Source: Thermodesulfobacteriota bacterium (GTDB taxonomy: Bacteria > Desulfobacterota > BSN033 > UBA1163). From it: a DNA stretch of 64,000 bases. This document shows, one piece after another, positions 12,879 to 22,202 of the stretch. The stretch's first letter is position 1, and every line of letters starts with the position of its first letter. A program made the translations under genes and the position numbers. The DNA is taken from assembly GCA_026415035.1 (NCBI GenBank), contig JAOAHX010000001.1:241565-305564 (forward strand). The letters run 5' to 3'. Under the pieces are notes generated by a model. The model searched no databases, was not told the DNA's origin, and saw only the letters and a list, made by a program, of their open reading frames with translations.

Positions 12879-13421
12879 CTACTCGACGTAGGGTTCGAGC
12901 CATTCGTGCTGGCCATCTTTTCGGCGAAGGGCATTCATCTCTCCCGTATGGGAGTTGATGAAGAACAGGACATCCTCCTCCGACAGCCGCAACTGGGCCA
13001 AGGCCTCTTCCAGGGACATCGGTTTGACCGGAACCCGTGTCTTCTGAACCGTGGGAGGAACCGAACCCTCTTCGCTTTCTGGACGGGAAAGAGTCCGAGA
13101 GACCCCTCGGGCCCGGGCGGGGGCCTGATTCCCCTTTTTCCGCTTGGTCTTTCCCCGTCGCTCTCGGATCTGGCGGTCCATCTTCTCGACCATCTGATCG
13201 ATCGCCGCATAAAGGTCCCGGTCCTTCCCTTTGCTGTTGACGCTCAGACCGTCCTGAAGGATGGTCAATTCGGCAAAGTGGCGGAATTTCTCGGCCGAGA
13301 GGACGACATGGGCCTCCTGGGGGTTTTCGAGGAACTTCTCCAGTTTTCGGACCTTCTCCTTCACATAGCTCTTGACGCCCTCATCCGGTTCCAGGTGTCG
13401 AAAGGTAACGGAAATCTGCAT
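12879..13421 (-). CDS. hpf: Ribosome hibernation promoting factor, long form
   Basis: Long-form HPF, 180 residues. The N-terminal RaiA/HPF domain (about 1-100: MQISVTFRHLEPDEGVKSY to YAAIDQMVEKMDRQIRER) blocks the decoding site. A basic, proline-rich linker leads to a C-terminal dimerisation domain (PMSLEEALAQLRLSEEDVLF) that joins two ribosomes into 100S dimers. The start is the ATG at 13421 with an AAGGAGG six bases upstream, so the longer open frame is not used. Found just downstream of rpoN, as in many Proteobacteria. Confidence 0.95.
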   Translation of the reverse strand: MQISVTFRHLEPDEGVKSYVKEKVRKLEKFLENPQEAHVVLSAEKFRHFAELTILQDGLSVNSKGKDRDLYAAIDQMVEKMDRQIRERRGKTKRKKGNQAPARARGVSRTLSRPESEEGSVPPTVQKTRVPVKPMSLEEALAQLRLSEEDVLFFINSHTGEMNALRRKDGQHEWLEPYVE

Positions 13422-13472
13422 CCGAGTCCTCCTTGGAGCTCCAAGTTCTCTCTTCACGGGAAGGCTTCGCCT

Positions 13473-14924
13473 TCAGACCAATTTTCGCCTTTCGCTCGAA
13501 GAGAGGATCTTCATCATCTCCCGATATTTTGAGATCGTCCTCCGGGCGATATGGATATTCCTCTCCCTTAGGAGCTGGACCAACTTCTCATCGCTATAGG
13601 GTTTGCGCGGATCCTCTTGCTCGATGATCTCCTTCAAGAGGCTCTTGACGCTTTCGGAGGCGAGCGCCTCTCCCCGAAGGGATGGGATGCCGGAGTTGAA
13701 GAAGAACTTCAACTCGTAGATCCCCTGGGGCGTATGCATGTACTTGTTGTGGGTGACCCGGCTGATGGTCGATTCATGCATCTGGATGTCTTCGGCCACA
13801 TCCCTGAGGACGAGGGGCTTGAGATACTGGATTCCGTGATCGAGGAAGTCCCTCTGGAATTTGACGATGCTTTTGGCCACCTTGTAGATGGTCCTCTGGC
13901 GTTGATCGATGCTCTTGATCAACCAGAGGGCGGAGCGGAGCTTTTCCTGAATATATTTTCGCTCCTCCGGCTGAGCCCGTCCCCCCTCCGTGAGGATCCT
14001 CCGGTAGTAGGGATTGACTTTGAGCCGGGGAACCCCTTCATCGTTGAGGGAGACCACATACTCCCCCTCCAGCTTATAGACATAGACGTCCGGAATGATC
14101 TCTTGGGCAATCTCTCCTCCGTAGGCCCGGCCGGGCTTGGGATCGAGCCGGAGGATGAGGGAGGCCGCCCGGCTCACCCGCTCGGTCGAAACACCTAACC
14201 GTCTGGCCAAAGCGGGATAGTTACGGTTCTTCAGGAGGGAGAGGTGCTCCTGGACGATCCGTTCGGCGATCGGGTCCCTGGGAGAGACCTGGCGGAGTTG
14301 GATCAGGAGACATTCCTTCAGGTCCCTGGCCGCGACCCCGACCGGATCGAACTCCTGAATCCTCTTGAGAACCCCTTCGATCTTGTCCAGGGGGATGCCC
14401 GTTTGCTGGCTATACTCTTCGAGAGAGGCATGAAGGTACCCATCGTCGTCCAGGTTGCCGATGATCCAGGTCCCGATCTCCTGCTCTTCTTCGGTGAAGT
14501 TGGAGAGGCGGAGTTGCCAATGGAGGTGGTCGAAGAGGGTCGTCCGCTTGGAGACGAAATTTTCGAACGACGGTCTCTCGTCCTCGTCCGGCTCTGCCAA
14601 TCGCGCCGGAGGGAGGAGGTTGTAATTCTCGAGATAGCTTTCCCAATCGAACTCCTCCGCTCCCTCCCCTTCGCCCCTGACCTCGCTGGTGTGCTCCACC
14701 GGTGGAGGTTCTTCGGCCTTCTCCGTTTCGAAGGGCTCTCCGTCGTTGGCCGCCTCTTTCTCCTCCTCGACCTCTTCCAGCAAAGGGTTTTCTCTCATCT
14801 CCTGTTGAATCATCTCCACCAGTTCCAACCGGGTCATCTGGAGCAGCTTGATCGCCTGCTGGAGCTGGGGGGTGATGACTATCTGCTGGACGAGTTTCGG
14901 AGTCTGTTTCAGTTCCAGGGCCAT
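13473..14924 (-). CDS. rpoN: RNA polymerase sigma-54 factor
   Basis: Sigma-54, 483 residues, full length. The N-terminal activator-interacting region I (LKQTPKLVQQIVITPQLQQA, Gln/Leu-rich) is followed by the acidic region II (about 50-110), the core-binding region and the DNA-binding domain ending with the RpoN box ARRTISKYRE (460-469). It needs an AAA+ activator; none is encoded in this window. A sigma-54-like promoter motif lies upstream of the apgM-like gene at 20993-21010. The gene sits between lptB and hpf, the conserved order. A small perfect hairpin (GAAGGC-TTC-GCCTTC) overlaps its stop codon at 13460-13474. Confidence 0.97.
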   Translation of the reverse strand: MALELKQTPKLVQQIVITPQLQQAIKLLQMTRLELVEMIQQEMRENPLLEEVEEEKEAANDGEPFETEKAEEPPPVEHTSEVRGEGEGAEEFDWESYLENYNLLPPARLAEPDEDERPSFENFVSKRTTLFDHLHWQLRLSNFTEEEQEIGTWIIGNLDDDGYLHASLEEYSQQTGIPLDKIEGVLKRIQEFDPVGVAARDLKECLLIQLRQVSPRDPIAERIVQEHLSLLKNRNYPALARRLGVSTERVSRAASLILRLDPKPGRAYGGEIAQEIIPDVYVYKLEGEYVVSLNDEGVPRLKVNPYYRRILTEGGRAQPEERKYIQEKLRSALWLIKSIDQRQRTIYKVAKSIVKFQRDFLDHGIQYLKPLVLRDVAEDIQMHESTISRVTHNKYMHTPQGIYELKFFFNSGIPSLRGEALASESVKSLLKEIIEQEDPRKPYSDEKLVQLLRERNIHIARRTISKYREMMKILSSSERRKLV

Positions 14925-14956
14925 CTCACTCGGATGAAAATCTTGGGCACCTCATC

Positions 14957-15718
14957 TCAGGACGGGGTCTCTCCCTTGGGCCTCCGATCCCTTTCCTCGA
15001 GCCGGAATCCATCGCCCAGATAGACCGCTCTCGCTTTCGGGCTTTTGGCGATCTCTTCGGGGGTTCCCGATTCGAGAAGGACCCCTTCGTTCAGGATATA
15101 GGCGCGATCGCAGACGCCTAAGGTTTCCCGGACATTATGATCCGTAATTATAATTCCGATGCCCCGTGATTTCAATTGACGGATCATCGATTGGAGCTCC
15201 AAAACAGCGATGGGATCGATGCCGGCGAAAGGTTCGTCCAAGAGGATAAAGGAGGGAGAGAGGACCAGCGCGCGGGTGATCTCGACCCTCCTGCGCTCGC
15301 CGCCCGAGAGGCTGTAGGCCTTCTGCCTTCGGAGCGGCGCCAATCCCAGCTCGTGGAGGAGACGCTCCAGCCGGTCCCGTCTTTCCGTTTTGGTCAGCGG
15401 CAGCGTTTCGAGGATGGCCATCAGGTTCTCCTCGACGGTCAATTTGCGGAAGACCGAGGGTTCCTGGGAAAGGTAGCCGATCCCCTTTCGGGCCCGGAGA
15501 TACATGGGGAGGTGGGTGATGATCTCGCCGTTGAGCTCCACCTCTCCCTCGTCCGGCCGGAGCAGCCCGATGATCATGTAGAAGATGGTGGTCTTTCCGG
15601 CGCCGTTAGGGCCCAAGAGGCCGACCACCTCCCCGCCATCGATCTCGAGGCTCACCCCTTGGACGACCTTCCGATGGCGAAACGATTTGGTCAATTGAAC
15701 ACATCTCAGATGGGACAT
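14957..15718 (-). CDS. lptB: LPS export ABC transporter ATP-binding protein
   Basis: LptB is the cytoplasmic ATPase of the LptB2FGC complex that extracts lipopolysaccharide from the inner membrane. It has 253 residues, slightly longer than usual because of a charged C-terminal tail ([15 protein letters not shown]). Walker A is GPNGAGKTT (36-44), the ABC signature [11 protein letters not shown] is near 142, and Walker [14 protein letters not shown] follows. It is 20 bases after lptA and 32 bases before rpoN, the classic lptCAB-rpoN arrangement. lptF and lptG are not in the window. Confidence 0.96.
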   Translation of the reverse strand: MSHLRCVQLTKSFRHRKVVQGVSLEIDGGEVVGLLGPNGAGKTTIFYMIIGLLRPDEGEVELNGEIITHLPMYLRARKGIGYLSQEPSVFRKLTVEENLMAILETLPLTKTERRDRLERLLHELGLAPLRRQKAYSLSGGERRRVEITRALVLSPSFILLDEPFAGIDPIAVLELQSMIRQLKSRGIGIIITDHNVRETLGVCDRAYILNEGVLLESGTPEEIAKSPKARAVYLGDGFRLEERDRRPKGETPS

Positions 15719-15738
15719 GAGCCTCCGACCTCTCCGCC

Positions 15739-16260
15739 CTACCTCTTCTTCTCCTCCTTGGGCGGAGGGACGATGGTCGTCACCACCCGCCCCCCTTTCC
15801 CTCCCTCGATATAACTCCTGTCTTCGTTCAGGAGATAGACCATCCGTTCTCCGCGAACCACATTGTCGCCCTCCCGGAGGACGACCTCTCCTTCCAGGAC
15901 GACCTTGTTCTCCATCTGATAGAAGGTCGCCCTCTGGCAGGTGGCCCTGCGCTCTAGCTGGACGATCCTCACATTGCCCGTGGCCACGATCTCCCGGATC
16001 TTCTTCGTCTCCGAATCGTAGTGGACGACCATCTGATGGGCGTGAAGGGTGGCCTCCTCCTGTTTGGCCACCACGTTCCCCTTGAAGGTGATCCGGTTCT
16101 CCTTCTGGCTGCCCTCAACGGTATCGGACGTGATCTCGATGGGCGCTCGGGAGGTGGTGAATCCGAACCCCGATCGCTTCTCCTGGGTCTCGCCGTGAGG
16201 AACCCGTTGGGCGAACAAAAAGGCCAGGACGAGGAGCCATCCCGCGATCCACCGTCTCAT
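15739..16260 (-). CDS. lptA: LPS transport periplasmic protein LptA
   Basis: LptA forms the periplasmic bridge for LPS. 173 residues from ATG 16260, which overlaps the lptC stop as ATGA. A signal peptide ([20 protein letters not shown]) is followed by an OstA-like beta-jellyroll: [31 protein letters not shown] and [20 protein letters not shown] are typical strand pairs. The tail is Pro/Lys/Glu-rich. Its neighbours lptC and lptB confirm the role. Confidence 0.92.
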   Translation of the reverse strand: MRRWIAGWLLVLAFLFAQRVPHGETQEKRSGFGFTTSRAPIEITSDTVEGSQKENRITFKGNVVAKQEEATLHAHQMVVHYDSETKKIREIVATGNVRIVQLERRATCQRATFYQMENKVVLEGEVVLREGDNVVRGERMVYLLNEDRSYIEGGKGGRVVTTIVPPPKEEKKR

Positions 16261-16820
16261 ATCTGCCTTTTCCCCTTCCATACCGTCCTGACCTGGCTGA
16301 AGACCTTGAAGGTCTTCTCCTCCAGGTCGATCCGCATCCCCTTCCCGGTCAGATGGACTCCCTCTCCCTCAAATTCGATGAAGTCGTCGGTCTCCGCCCG
16401 TCTCTCCCCGTGTCGATAGGAGATCGACCGGGTCTTGAGCCGGTAGCCGTCGGAGGAGAGGAGGAGGACGTTTCCGGAGATCTCCATGTCTTTTCTCTCC
16501 TGATGGACCTTGGCCCGATCTCCCGTCAGGGTGAAGGAACGGCCGTCCTTGGCATAATAGATCGCCCTCACCTCTTGGAGGTGGAGATCGCTCTCGTACT
16601 GGGCGATCGCCTTCGCCTCCAGCTCCCAGATCTTCTTGCCCGCCTTTTCCTCGACCAGATGGACCTTCTCCATCCGCTGGTCAGCCCCTTCGGTCGAAAC
16701 CCGATCTGCCATCTTCTCCTCCGAATGTTTTCGGTCCCGGAGGTTCATCCAGAGGATGACCGTGACGAGCCCGGCCAGGACAAGGATCGAAAAGAAAAGG
16801 GCGAATCGAAACCGGTTCAA
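16257..16820 (-). CDS. lptC: LPS export system protein LptC
   Basis: LptC is a bitopic inner membrane protein passing LPS from LptFG to LptA. The 187 residues begin with a single membrane anchor (FALFFSILVLAGLVTVILW) and continue as a periplasmic jellyroll containing WELEAKAIAQYESD and MEISGNVLLLSSDGYRLKT. The start appears to be TTG at 16820 with GGAG about eight bases upstream. Upstream is a 136-base gap after kdsD where kdsC is often found; no gene is visible there. Confidence 0.9.
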   Translation of the reverse strand: MNRFRFALFFSILVLAGLVTVILWMNLRDRKHSEEKMADRVSTEGADQRMEKVHLVEEKAGKKIWELEAKAIAQYESDLHLQEVRAIYYAKDGRSFTLTGDRAKVHQERKDMEISGNVLLLSSDGYRLKTRSISYRHGERRAETDDFIEFEGEGVHLTGKGMRIDLEEKTFKVFSQVRTVWKGKRQI

Positions 16821-16956
16821 CGGGATCTCCAGAGGTCAGGGCTTTGGGGCCGGATCTTCTCCTTCAGAAATCTCTTTTTCGCCTCCTGCCAGAAGGTCCT
16901 CCCTCGTCTCCCTCGACCGGAGGGCTTCGCCTGAAGGCCTATTAAAGCGGGCGATC

Positions 16957-17943
16957 TCAGACGACCCCGGCCTTCAGCAGATCGTGGAGATGGATGATCC
17001 CGATCGGTTTTCGATCCCCGGGCCGGTCAAAGACGAAGAGCGAGGTGATCGAAAATTCTTCCATCCTTTGGACGGCTTGAGCGGCGAGGGCATCCTTTTC
17101 GATCCACTTCGGATTGCGCGTCATCACCTCGGAGGCGGTCCGATCGAGGAGATCGGAATACCGCTCGAGGGCCCGCCTGAGGTCGCCATCGGTGATCACC
17201 CCGACCAGCTCGTCTGCGTCGTTACACACGGCGGTCACCCCCAAGCGCTTCGAGGTGATTTCGAAGATGGCCTCCTTCATCGAGGCCTTTTCATACACCT
17301 TCGGAAAGGCCTCCCCCGTGTGCATCAACATCTCGACCCTCAAAAGGAGCCTCTTGCCCAGGGCCCCTCCGGGATGGAGCAGGGCGAAGTCTTCCTTCTT
17401 AAATCCCCTTTTGACCATCAGGGCGATCGCCAGGGCGTCGCCCATGGCAAGCGTGGCGGTGGTGCTGGCCGTGGGGGCGAGGCCCAGGGGGCAGGCCTCT
17501 TCTTTAACCTGGATGTCGAGCGAGACATCCCCGACCCGAGCCAGGGTCGATTGACGGTTCCCCGTCAGGGTGATCAGGGGGTTGCCGTAGCGTTTGATGA
17601 GGGGCAGCACCTCGAGGATCTCCCGGGTCTCGCCGCTGTTGGAGATGGCGATGACGACGTCCTCCTTGGCCAGCATGCCGAAGTCTCCGTTCATGCCCTC
17701 GGCCGGGTGGATGAAGAAGGCCGGCGTCCCGGTGCTGGCAAAGGTGGAGGCGATCTTCCTTCCCACCAGCCCCGATTTTCCCATCCCCATGAGGATCACC
17801 TTGCCCTTGCATCGGTAGAGGATCTCCACCGCCTTCGAAAACCGCTCGTCGATCCGGCCGATCAAATCGAGGATCGATTCGGCCTCGATCCTCAACACCC
17901 TCTTGGCCTCTTCGATCACGTTGACGGACATCGTCTCACTCAC
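16957..17943 (-). CDS. kdsD: Arabinose-5-phosphate isomerase (KdsD/KpsF family)
   Basis: KdsD converts ribulose-5-phosphate to arabinose-5-phosphate, the first committed step to KDO for LPS core. The 328-residue protein has an N-terminal SIS domain (about 40-175; [20 protein letters not shown] and [10 protein letters not shown]) and a C-terminal CBS pair (about 205-325; [13 protein letters not shown]). The start is GTG at 17943, overlapping pyrG by 8 bases, or ATG at 17931. The usual HPAEA-LHGDLGM segment reads [12 protein letters not shown], a modest departure. kdsA and kdsC, its common neighbours, are missing here. Confidence 0.93.
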   Translation of the reverse strand: MSETMSVNVIEEAKRVLRIEAESILDLIGRIDERFSKAVEILYRCKGKVILMGMGKSGLVGRKIASTFASTGTPAFFIHPAEGMNGDFGMLAKEDVVIAISNSGETREILEVLPLIKRYGNPLITLTGNRQSTLARVGDVSLDIQVKEEACPLGLAPTASTTATLAMGDALAIALMVKRGFKKEDFALLHPGGALGKRLLLRVEMLMHTGEAFPKVYEKASMKEAIFEITSKRLGVTAVCNDADELVGVITDGDLRRALERYSDLLDRTASEVMTRNPKWIEKDALAAQAVQRMEEFSITSLFVFDRPGDRKPIGIIHLHDLLKAGVV

Positions 17944-19603
17944 CCCGAAATCTCCTTCCCTTCGCCTTGGCCCCCTTCTTGAGCGTCGCCCGGATGAATT
18001 CTCGAAAGAGGGGATGGGGGGCCATCGGCTTCGATTTGAATTCGGGATGAAACTGGCAACCCAAAAACCAGGGGTGGTCCTTCAATTCGATCATCTCCAC
18101 AAGTCTCTGATCGGGAGAAGTCCCGCTGAAGACCATCCCGGCCCGGCTCAACACCTCCCGGTAGTCGTTGTTGAACTCGTACCGATGGCGATGCCTTTCA
18201 TAGATCATCTTCTTTCCGTAGGCGAGGAAGGCCAGGGTCCCCTCTTCGACCTTGCAGGGGTAAGCCCCGAGGCGCATCGTCCCTCCTAAGGGGCTGTCGG
18301 CATCCCTCTTCTGAACCGTTTGGTTCTGATCGACCCACTCCTCGAGCAGGCAGATGACGGGATGGTTCGTTTTGGGGTTGAACTCCGTGCTGTCGGCGTT
18401 CTTCAGGCCCGCGCAATGCCTCGCCACCTCGATCACGGCACACTGCATCCCGAGGCAGATCCCGAAGAAGGGGATCTTCCTCTCCCGGGCGAATTGAATC
18501 GCCCGGATCTTCCCCCGAATGCCCCTCGTCCCGAACCCCCCGGGGACGAGGATCCCGTCCGCCCCCTGGAGGAGGCGTTCGGGCCCTTCCTTCTCGATCC
18601 GCTCCGAATCCACGTATCTCAGGTTGACCCGTGCCTCGTTGGCCAATCCCCCATGGGTGAGGGCCTCGATGAGACTCTTGTAGGATTCGATCAGGCCCAC
18701 GTACTTCCCGACCATGGCGATCGTCGTCTGATGTCGCGGGGACTTGATCTTCTTGACCACTCGTTCCCAGACGGAGAGGTTGGCCCGGGCCATCCAGATG
18801 TTCAGCTTCTGGGCGATCTTCTCGTCCAGCCCCTCCTGGTGAAAGACGATGGGCAATTCGTAGATCGTATCGACGTTCTTCGCCGTGATCACCGCATCTT
18901 GATCCACGTTGCAAAAGAGGGCGATCTTCGATTTGACCTCCGGGGAGAGGTATCGATCGGTTCTGCAGAGGAGGATGTCGGGTTGAATCCCGATCTCCCG
19001 GAGTTCCTTGACGCTGTGCTGGGTCGGCTTCGTCTTCAGCTCGCCGGCCGTCTCGATATAAGGCACCAGGGTGAGATGGATGTAGAGGGTGTTCTCCCTC
19101 CCCACGTCGCCCCGGATCTGCCGGATCGCTTCCAAAAAGGGGAGGCTTTCGATGTCCCCGACCGTTCCCCCCACCTCGACGATGACGATGTCGACGTCTT
19201 CGGAAAGATCGAAGACCTTGGACTTGATCTCGTTCGTGATGTGGGGGATCACCTGGACCGTGCTCCCGAGGTACTCTCCCTTCCTCTCCTTCGAGATGAC
19301 CGAATCGTAGATCTGGCCGGTCGTATAGTTGTTCTTCTTTGAGGTCACGACGCTCGTATATCGTTCGTAATGGCCCAGATCGAGGTCGGTCTCCGCGCCA
19401 TCGTCCGTCACGTAGACCTCGCCGTGCTGATAGGGATTCATCGTCCCGGGGTCGACGTTGATGTAGGGATCGAACTTCAGGAAGGAAACCTTCAATCCCC
19501 GCAACTCGAGAAGGGCACCGATGGAGGCAGAGGCTAACCCCTTCCCTAAGGATGAGACGACCCCGCCTGTGACAAAGATATACTTTGTTCTCCGATTGGC
19601 CAA
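17936..19603 (-). CDS. pyrG: CTP synthase
   Basis: PyrG makes CTP from UTP, ATP and glutamine. It is 555 residues, standard length. The N-terminal synthetase domain starts [20 protein letters not shown] and has the UTP/CTP site segment [18 protein letters not shown]. The C-terminal class I glutaminase has the nucleophile in [11 protein letters not shown] (near residue 390) and a late HPEF. The start is TTG at 19603, supported by AGGAGG about seven bases upstream. Being next to kdsD fits, since CTP feeds CMP-KDO formation. Confidence 0.97.
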   Translation of the reverse strand: MANRRTKYIFVTGGVVSSLGKGLASASIGALLELRGLKVSFLKFDPYINVDPGTMNPYQHGEVYVTDDGAETDLDLGHYERYTSVVTSKKNNYTTGQIYDSVISKERKGEYLGSTVQVIPHITNEIKSKVFDLSEDVDIVIVEVGGTVGDIESLPFLEAIRQIRGDVGRENTLYIHLTLVPYIETAGELKTKPTQHSVKELREIGIQPDILLCRTDRYLSPEVKSKIALFCNVDQDAVITAKNVDTIYELPIVFHQEGLDEKIAQKLNIWMARANLSVWERVVKKIKSPRHQTTIAMVGKYVGLIESYKSLIEALTHGGLANEARVNLRYVDSERIEKEGPERLLQGADGILVPGGFGTRGIRGKIRAIQFARERKIPFFGICLGMQCAVIEVARHCAGLKNADSTEFNPKTNHPVICLLEEWVDQNQTVQKRDADSPLGGTMRLGAYPCKVEEGTLAFLAYGKKMIYERHRHRYEFNNDYREVLSRAGMVFSGTSPDQRLVEMIELKDHPWFLGCQFHPEFKSKPMAPHPLFREFIRATLKKGAKAKGRRFRGE

Positions 19604-19650
19604 TTACGGTCCTCCTCTTGAAGAGGCCTCCCCTAGGGGTCCTTTCCTCG

Positions 19651-20898
19651 CTAATTTCCCAAAGGCCTCATCAGAAATTTTTCAATGAGCTCATGGCCCT
19701 TCTCGACGAAGAGCCCGGTTTGGGCTGCCCTCTCCTCGTCGAAACCCTCCGCCCAAAAACGAGACCTCGTTCTGTGATTGGAGTAGACCACGAAAGGCAC
19801 CGGGTCTGGCGTGTGGGTCCGGACCGAAAGGGGGGTGGGATGATCCGGAAGAACCAAGAGGTTCAACCTCTCGAAGGCTTCCATTCCCTGAAGGATCGTC
19901 CCCACCACCTTTTCGTCAAACGCCTCGATGGCCTCGATCTTCAAACGGAGGTCTCCTTGGTGGCCGGCCTCATCCGGAGCCTCTACATGCACATAGACGA
20001 AATCCCTCTCTCGCAAACCCTTCAGGCTATACTCGCCCTTCCCTCGGTAATTGGTGTCGAAATATCCGGTGATGCCCGGCACGGGCAGGACCTCCAGGCC
20101 TGCCAGCAATCCGATTCCCCGAATCAGGTGGACAGCCGAGATCACATAGCCCTCCACCCCGAAGCGCTCTCTGAGGGTGGGCATCTGAGGAGACCCGCCC
20201 TGACCCCAAAGCCAGATGGAATTGGCAGGCCGAAGGCCCTTCTTTCTCCTTTCGAGGTTGACAGGGTGTTCCCCGAGGATCTTCTGGGAGGCCGCCATGA
20301 GCTCGAGAATCTTTGCCCCTGGACCCTCGTCCTTCGGGAGAAAGGGGTCGATCGGTTGCCCGATGAGGTCGTGAGGAGGGGTGAGCTTTAGGGTCTCCAG
20401 CCCGGGATAGGCGGTTCGCGCATCCCTCATGATCAAGAGATGGCGGTAACTCACCCCGGAAAAGAACCTCAATCCATCGCGGCCGATTTGGCGGTCGAGG
20501 GCCTCGATCAGTCTGGCCGCTTCGTCGTCGGAGATGTGGCCCGCTGCGAAATCCTCCATCACCGTCTTCGATCCCTCTCGCCTGAGCGTGACGAGATTGC
20601 AGCGGAAGGCGAGGTCGGCCTGATTTAAAATGAGGCCGAGGCTTGCCGCCTCAAGGGGGCCCCTTCCGGTAAAATAGACAGAAGGGTCGTAACCGAAAAT
20701 GGAGAGGTTTGCGATTTCGCTTCCGGGGTTAAATCCGTCGGGGATGGTCCTCACCATGCCGACCGTTCCGTGCCGGGCCAACCAATCCAGATGAGGGGTC
20801 TTGGCCACGCGGAGGGGAGTCTTTCCTTGGAGGGCCTCCACCGGGTAGTCGGCCATCCCGTCACCGACGATCACGATGTATTTTTCTTTCTGGGCCAT
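19651..20898 (-). CDS. COG3635/ApgM-family phosphoglycerate mutase-like enzyme, candidate homoserine kinase
   Basis: A 415-residue member of the alkaline-phosphatase superfamily, ApgM-like (2,3-bisphosphoglycerate-independent mutase type). Metal and phospho-site segments are IVIVGDGMAD (8-17), NPGSEIANLSIFGYDP (about 57-72) and late VHVEAPDEAGHQGD and LVLPDHPTP. It sits in a run with thrC, hom and an aminotransferase, and no GHMP-type thrB is in the window. Members of this family beside threonine genes have been proposed, with genetic support in Bacteroides, to act as homoserine kinase. By context I favour that role; mutase activity is the alternative. The ATG start has only a weak ribosome site. 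A strong promoter lies upstream at 20946-20974. Confidence 0.75.
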   Translation of the reverse strand: MAQKEKYIVIVGDGMADYPVEALQGKTPLRVAKTPHLDWLARHGTVGMVRTIPDGFNPGSEIANLSIFGYDPSVYFTGRGPLEAASLGLILNQADLAFRCNLVTLRREGSKTVMEDFAAGHISDDEAARLIEALDRQIGRDGLRFFSGVSYRHLLIMRDARTAYPGLETLKLTPPHDLIGQPIDPFLPKDEGPGAKILELMAASQKILGEHPVNLERRKKGLRPANSIWLWGQGGSPQMPTLRERFGVEGYVISAVHLIRGIGLLAGLEVLPVPGITGYFDTNYRGKGEYSLKGLRERDFVYVHVEAPDEAGHQGDLRLKIEAIEAFDEKVVGTILQGMEAFERLNLLVLPDHPTPLSVRTHTPDPVPFVVYSNHRTRSRFWAEGFDEERAAQTGLFVEKGHELIEKFLMRPLGN

Positions 20899-20945
20899 TG
20901 GATCGATATTGAGGACTGGGCCTGAGCCCCTCCATCCTTTTTCCC

Positions 20946-20974
20946 TAAATATACCATAACGTTACAATTGTCAA
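20946..20974 (-). promoter_or_regulatory. Sigma-70-type promoter for the apgM-like gene
   Basis: On the minus strand TTGACA (20974-20969), a 17-base spacer and TATTTA (20951-20946) match the sigma-70 consensus well, in an A+T-rich patch unlike the surroundings. It points at the apgM-like gene whose start is 48 bases downstream of the -10 box. It may also serve pyrG, kdsD and the genes beyond. Confidence 0.65.
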
Positions 20975-20975
20975 A

Positions 20976-20994
20976 TGAAAATCCACGATTTTCA
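20976..20994. promoter_or_regulatory. Inverted repeat flanking the -35 box, candidate operator
   Basis: TGAAAATC-CAC-GATTTTCA is a perfect 8-base inverted repeat with a 3-base centre, one base upstream of the -35 box at 20969-20974. Position and symmetry suggest a site for a dimeric regulator. No regulator gene lies next to it. Confidence 0.45.
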
Positions 20995-21010
20995 GCAAAA
21001 GTTATGCCAA
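20993..21010 (-). promoter_or_regulatory. Sigma-54-like -24/-12 motif
   Basis: Minus-strand TTGGCATAACTTTTGCTG matches the sigma-54 pattern TGGCA-N-TTGC with the GG and GC pairs exactly 12 bases apart. It lies upstream of the sigma-70-type promoter, in the gap between thrC and the apgM-like gene, and sigma-54 itself is encoded 6 kb away. One chance match in a short A+T-rich gap is possible. Confidence 0.35.
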
Positions 21011-21061
21011 GTTAGAATTTCAGATTGGGTGGCCGGGAAGGTCGATGGCTGGGTGGGGTCC

Positions 21062-22117
21062 CTATTTGAGGTTGAGATAGTTCAGGACCTCTACCTTCTT
21101 GGGAGGGAGCGAGGCAGGTTTCTGAGACACCCGGACAGCGATATCCGGATCCTTCAACCCGTGTCCGGTGATCGTCAGGACCACAACGTCCTCTCTCTTG
21201 AAAAACCCCTTTCGATCGAGTTTGATGATCCCCGCAAGCGAGGCGGCAGAGGCGGGTTCGCAGAAGATCCCTTCAAGCCCTGCCATCAGCTGGTAGGCCT
21301 TCAATATCTCCTCGTCGCTCACCATCTCGATCAACCCGCCCGATTCGTCCCTGGCCGCCACGGCCTGTCTCCAGCTGGCGGGATTTCCGATCCGGATGGC
21401 CGTGGCGAGCGTCTCAGGCTTGGCCACAACCTCTCCCCGCACAATCGGTGCGGCCCCCTCCGCCTGGAATCCTAACATCTTAGGGAGGCCTTCTATTTTC
21501 CCGTGCTCCCGGTATTCCTTGTATCCCTTCCAGTAGGCCGTGATGTTGCCGGCGTTTCCAACTGGGAGGACATGGTAAGTGGGTTCGGCTCCCAGGCGAT
21601 CGACTACCTCGAAGGCCGCCGTCTTCTGTCCCTCGATCCTGTAGGGGTTGAGGGAGTTGACCAGCGTGACCGGTTCGGTTTCGGAGATCTCCCTCACAAT
21701 CTGGAGGGCCTCATCGAAATTCCCTTCGATCTGAAGCACTTGGGCACCATGGGCCATCGCCTGAGAAAGTTTGCCAAGGGCGATCTTCCCCTCCGGGATA
21801 AGGACATAGGACTTCATCCCCGCCCTTGCCGCATACGCCGCGGCCGAGGCCGAGGTGTTTCCAGTCGAGGCACAGATGACGGCCTTCGATCCTGCCTCCT
21901 TGGCCATCGAGACCGCAACGGTCATGCCCCGGTCCTTGAACGAACCGGTCGGGTTGACCCCCTCATATTTGAAATAGAGTTGGAGCCCGGAGAGGATCTC
22001 CCGGCTGATCCGGCGGGAGGGGATGAGAGGCGTGCCTCCCTCGAGGAGGGTCACGATGTTCTCTTCCCGGATCGGCGGCAGATGGTTGCGGTACTCGTAG
22101 ATCACTCCCTTCCACAT
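21062..22117 (-). CDS. thrC: Threonine synthase
   Basis: ThrC converts O-phosphohomoserine to threonine with PLP. It has 351 residues, the short class. The PLP lysine is K61 in [10 protein letters not shown], followed by [20 protein letters not shown] and the glycine loop [16 protein letters not shown]. The C-terminal [10 protein letters not shown] and [12 protein letters not shown] complete the fold. It lies 85 bases after hom. A second threonine-synthase-like gene at 58833-60110 is clearly different in sequence and in context, so this copy is the biosynthetic one. Confidence 0.95.
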   Translation of the reverse strand: MWKGVIYEYRNHLPPIREENIVTLLEGGTPLIPSRRISREILSGLQLYFKYEGVNPTGSFKDRGMTVAVSMAKEAGSKAVICASTGNTSASAAAYAARAGMKSYVLIPEGKIALGKLSQAMAHGAQVLQIEGNFDEALQIVREISETEPVTLVNSLNPYRIEGQKTAAFEVVDRLGAEPTYHVLPVGNAGNITAYWKGYKEYREHGKIEGLPKMLGFQAEGAAPIVRGEVVAKPETLATAIRIGNPASWRQAVAARDESGGLIEMVSDEEILKAYQLMAGLEGIFCEPASAASLAGIIKLDRKGFFKREDVVVLTITGHGLKDPDIAVRVSQKPASLPPKKVEVLNYLNLK

Positions 22118-22202
22118 GCTCTGAAACCCTGTCGGAGTTCCCCGTTTGACCTATGGAAGACTGAAGAAAGTCGACCCATCCCTCACGGCCTAAAGGTCCC
22201 GA

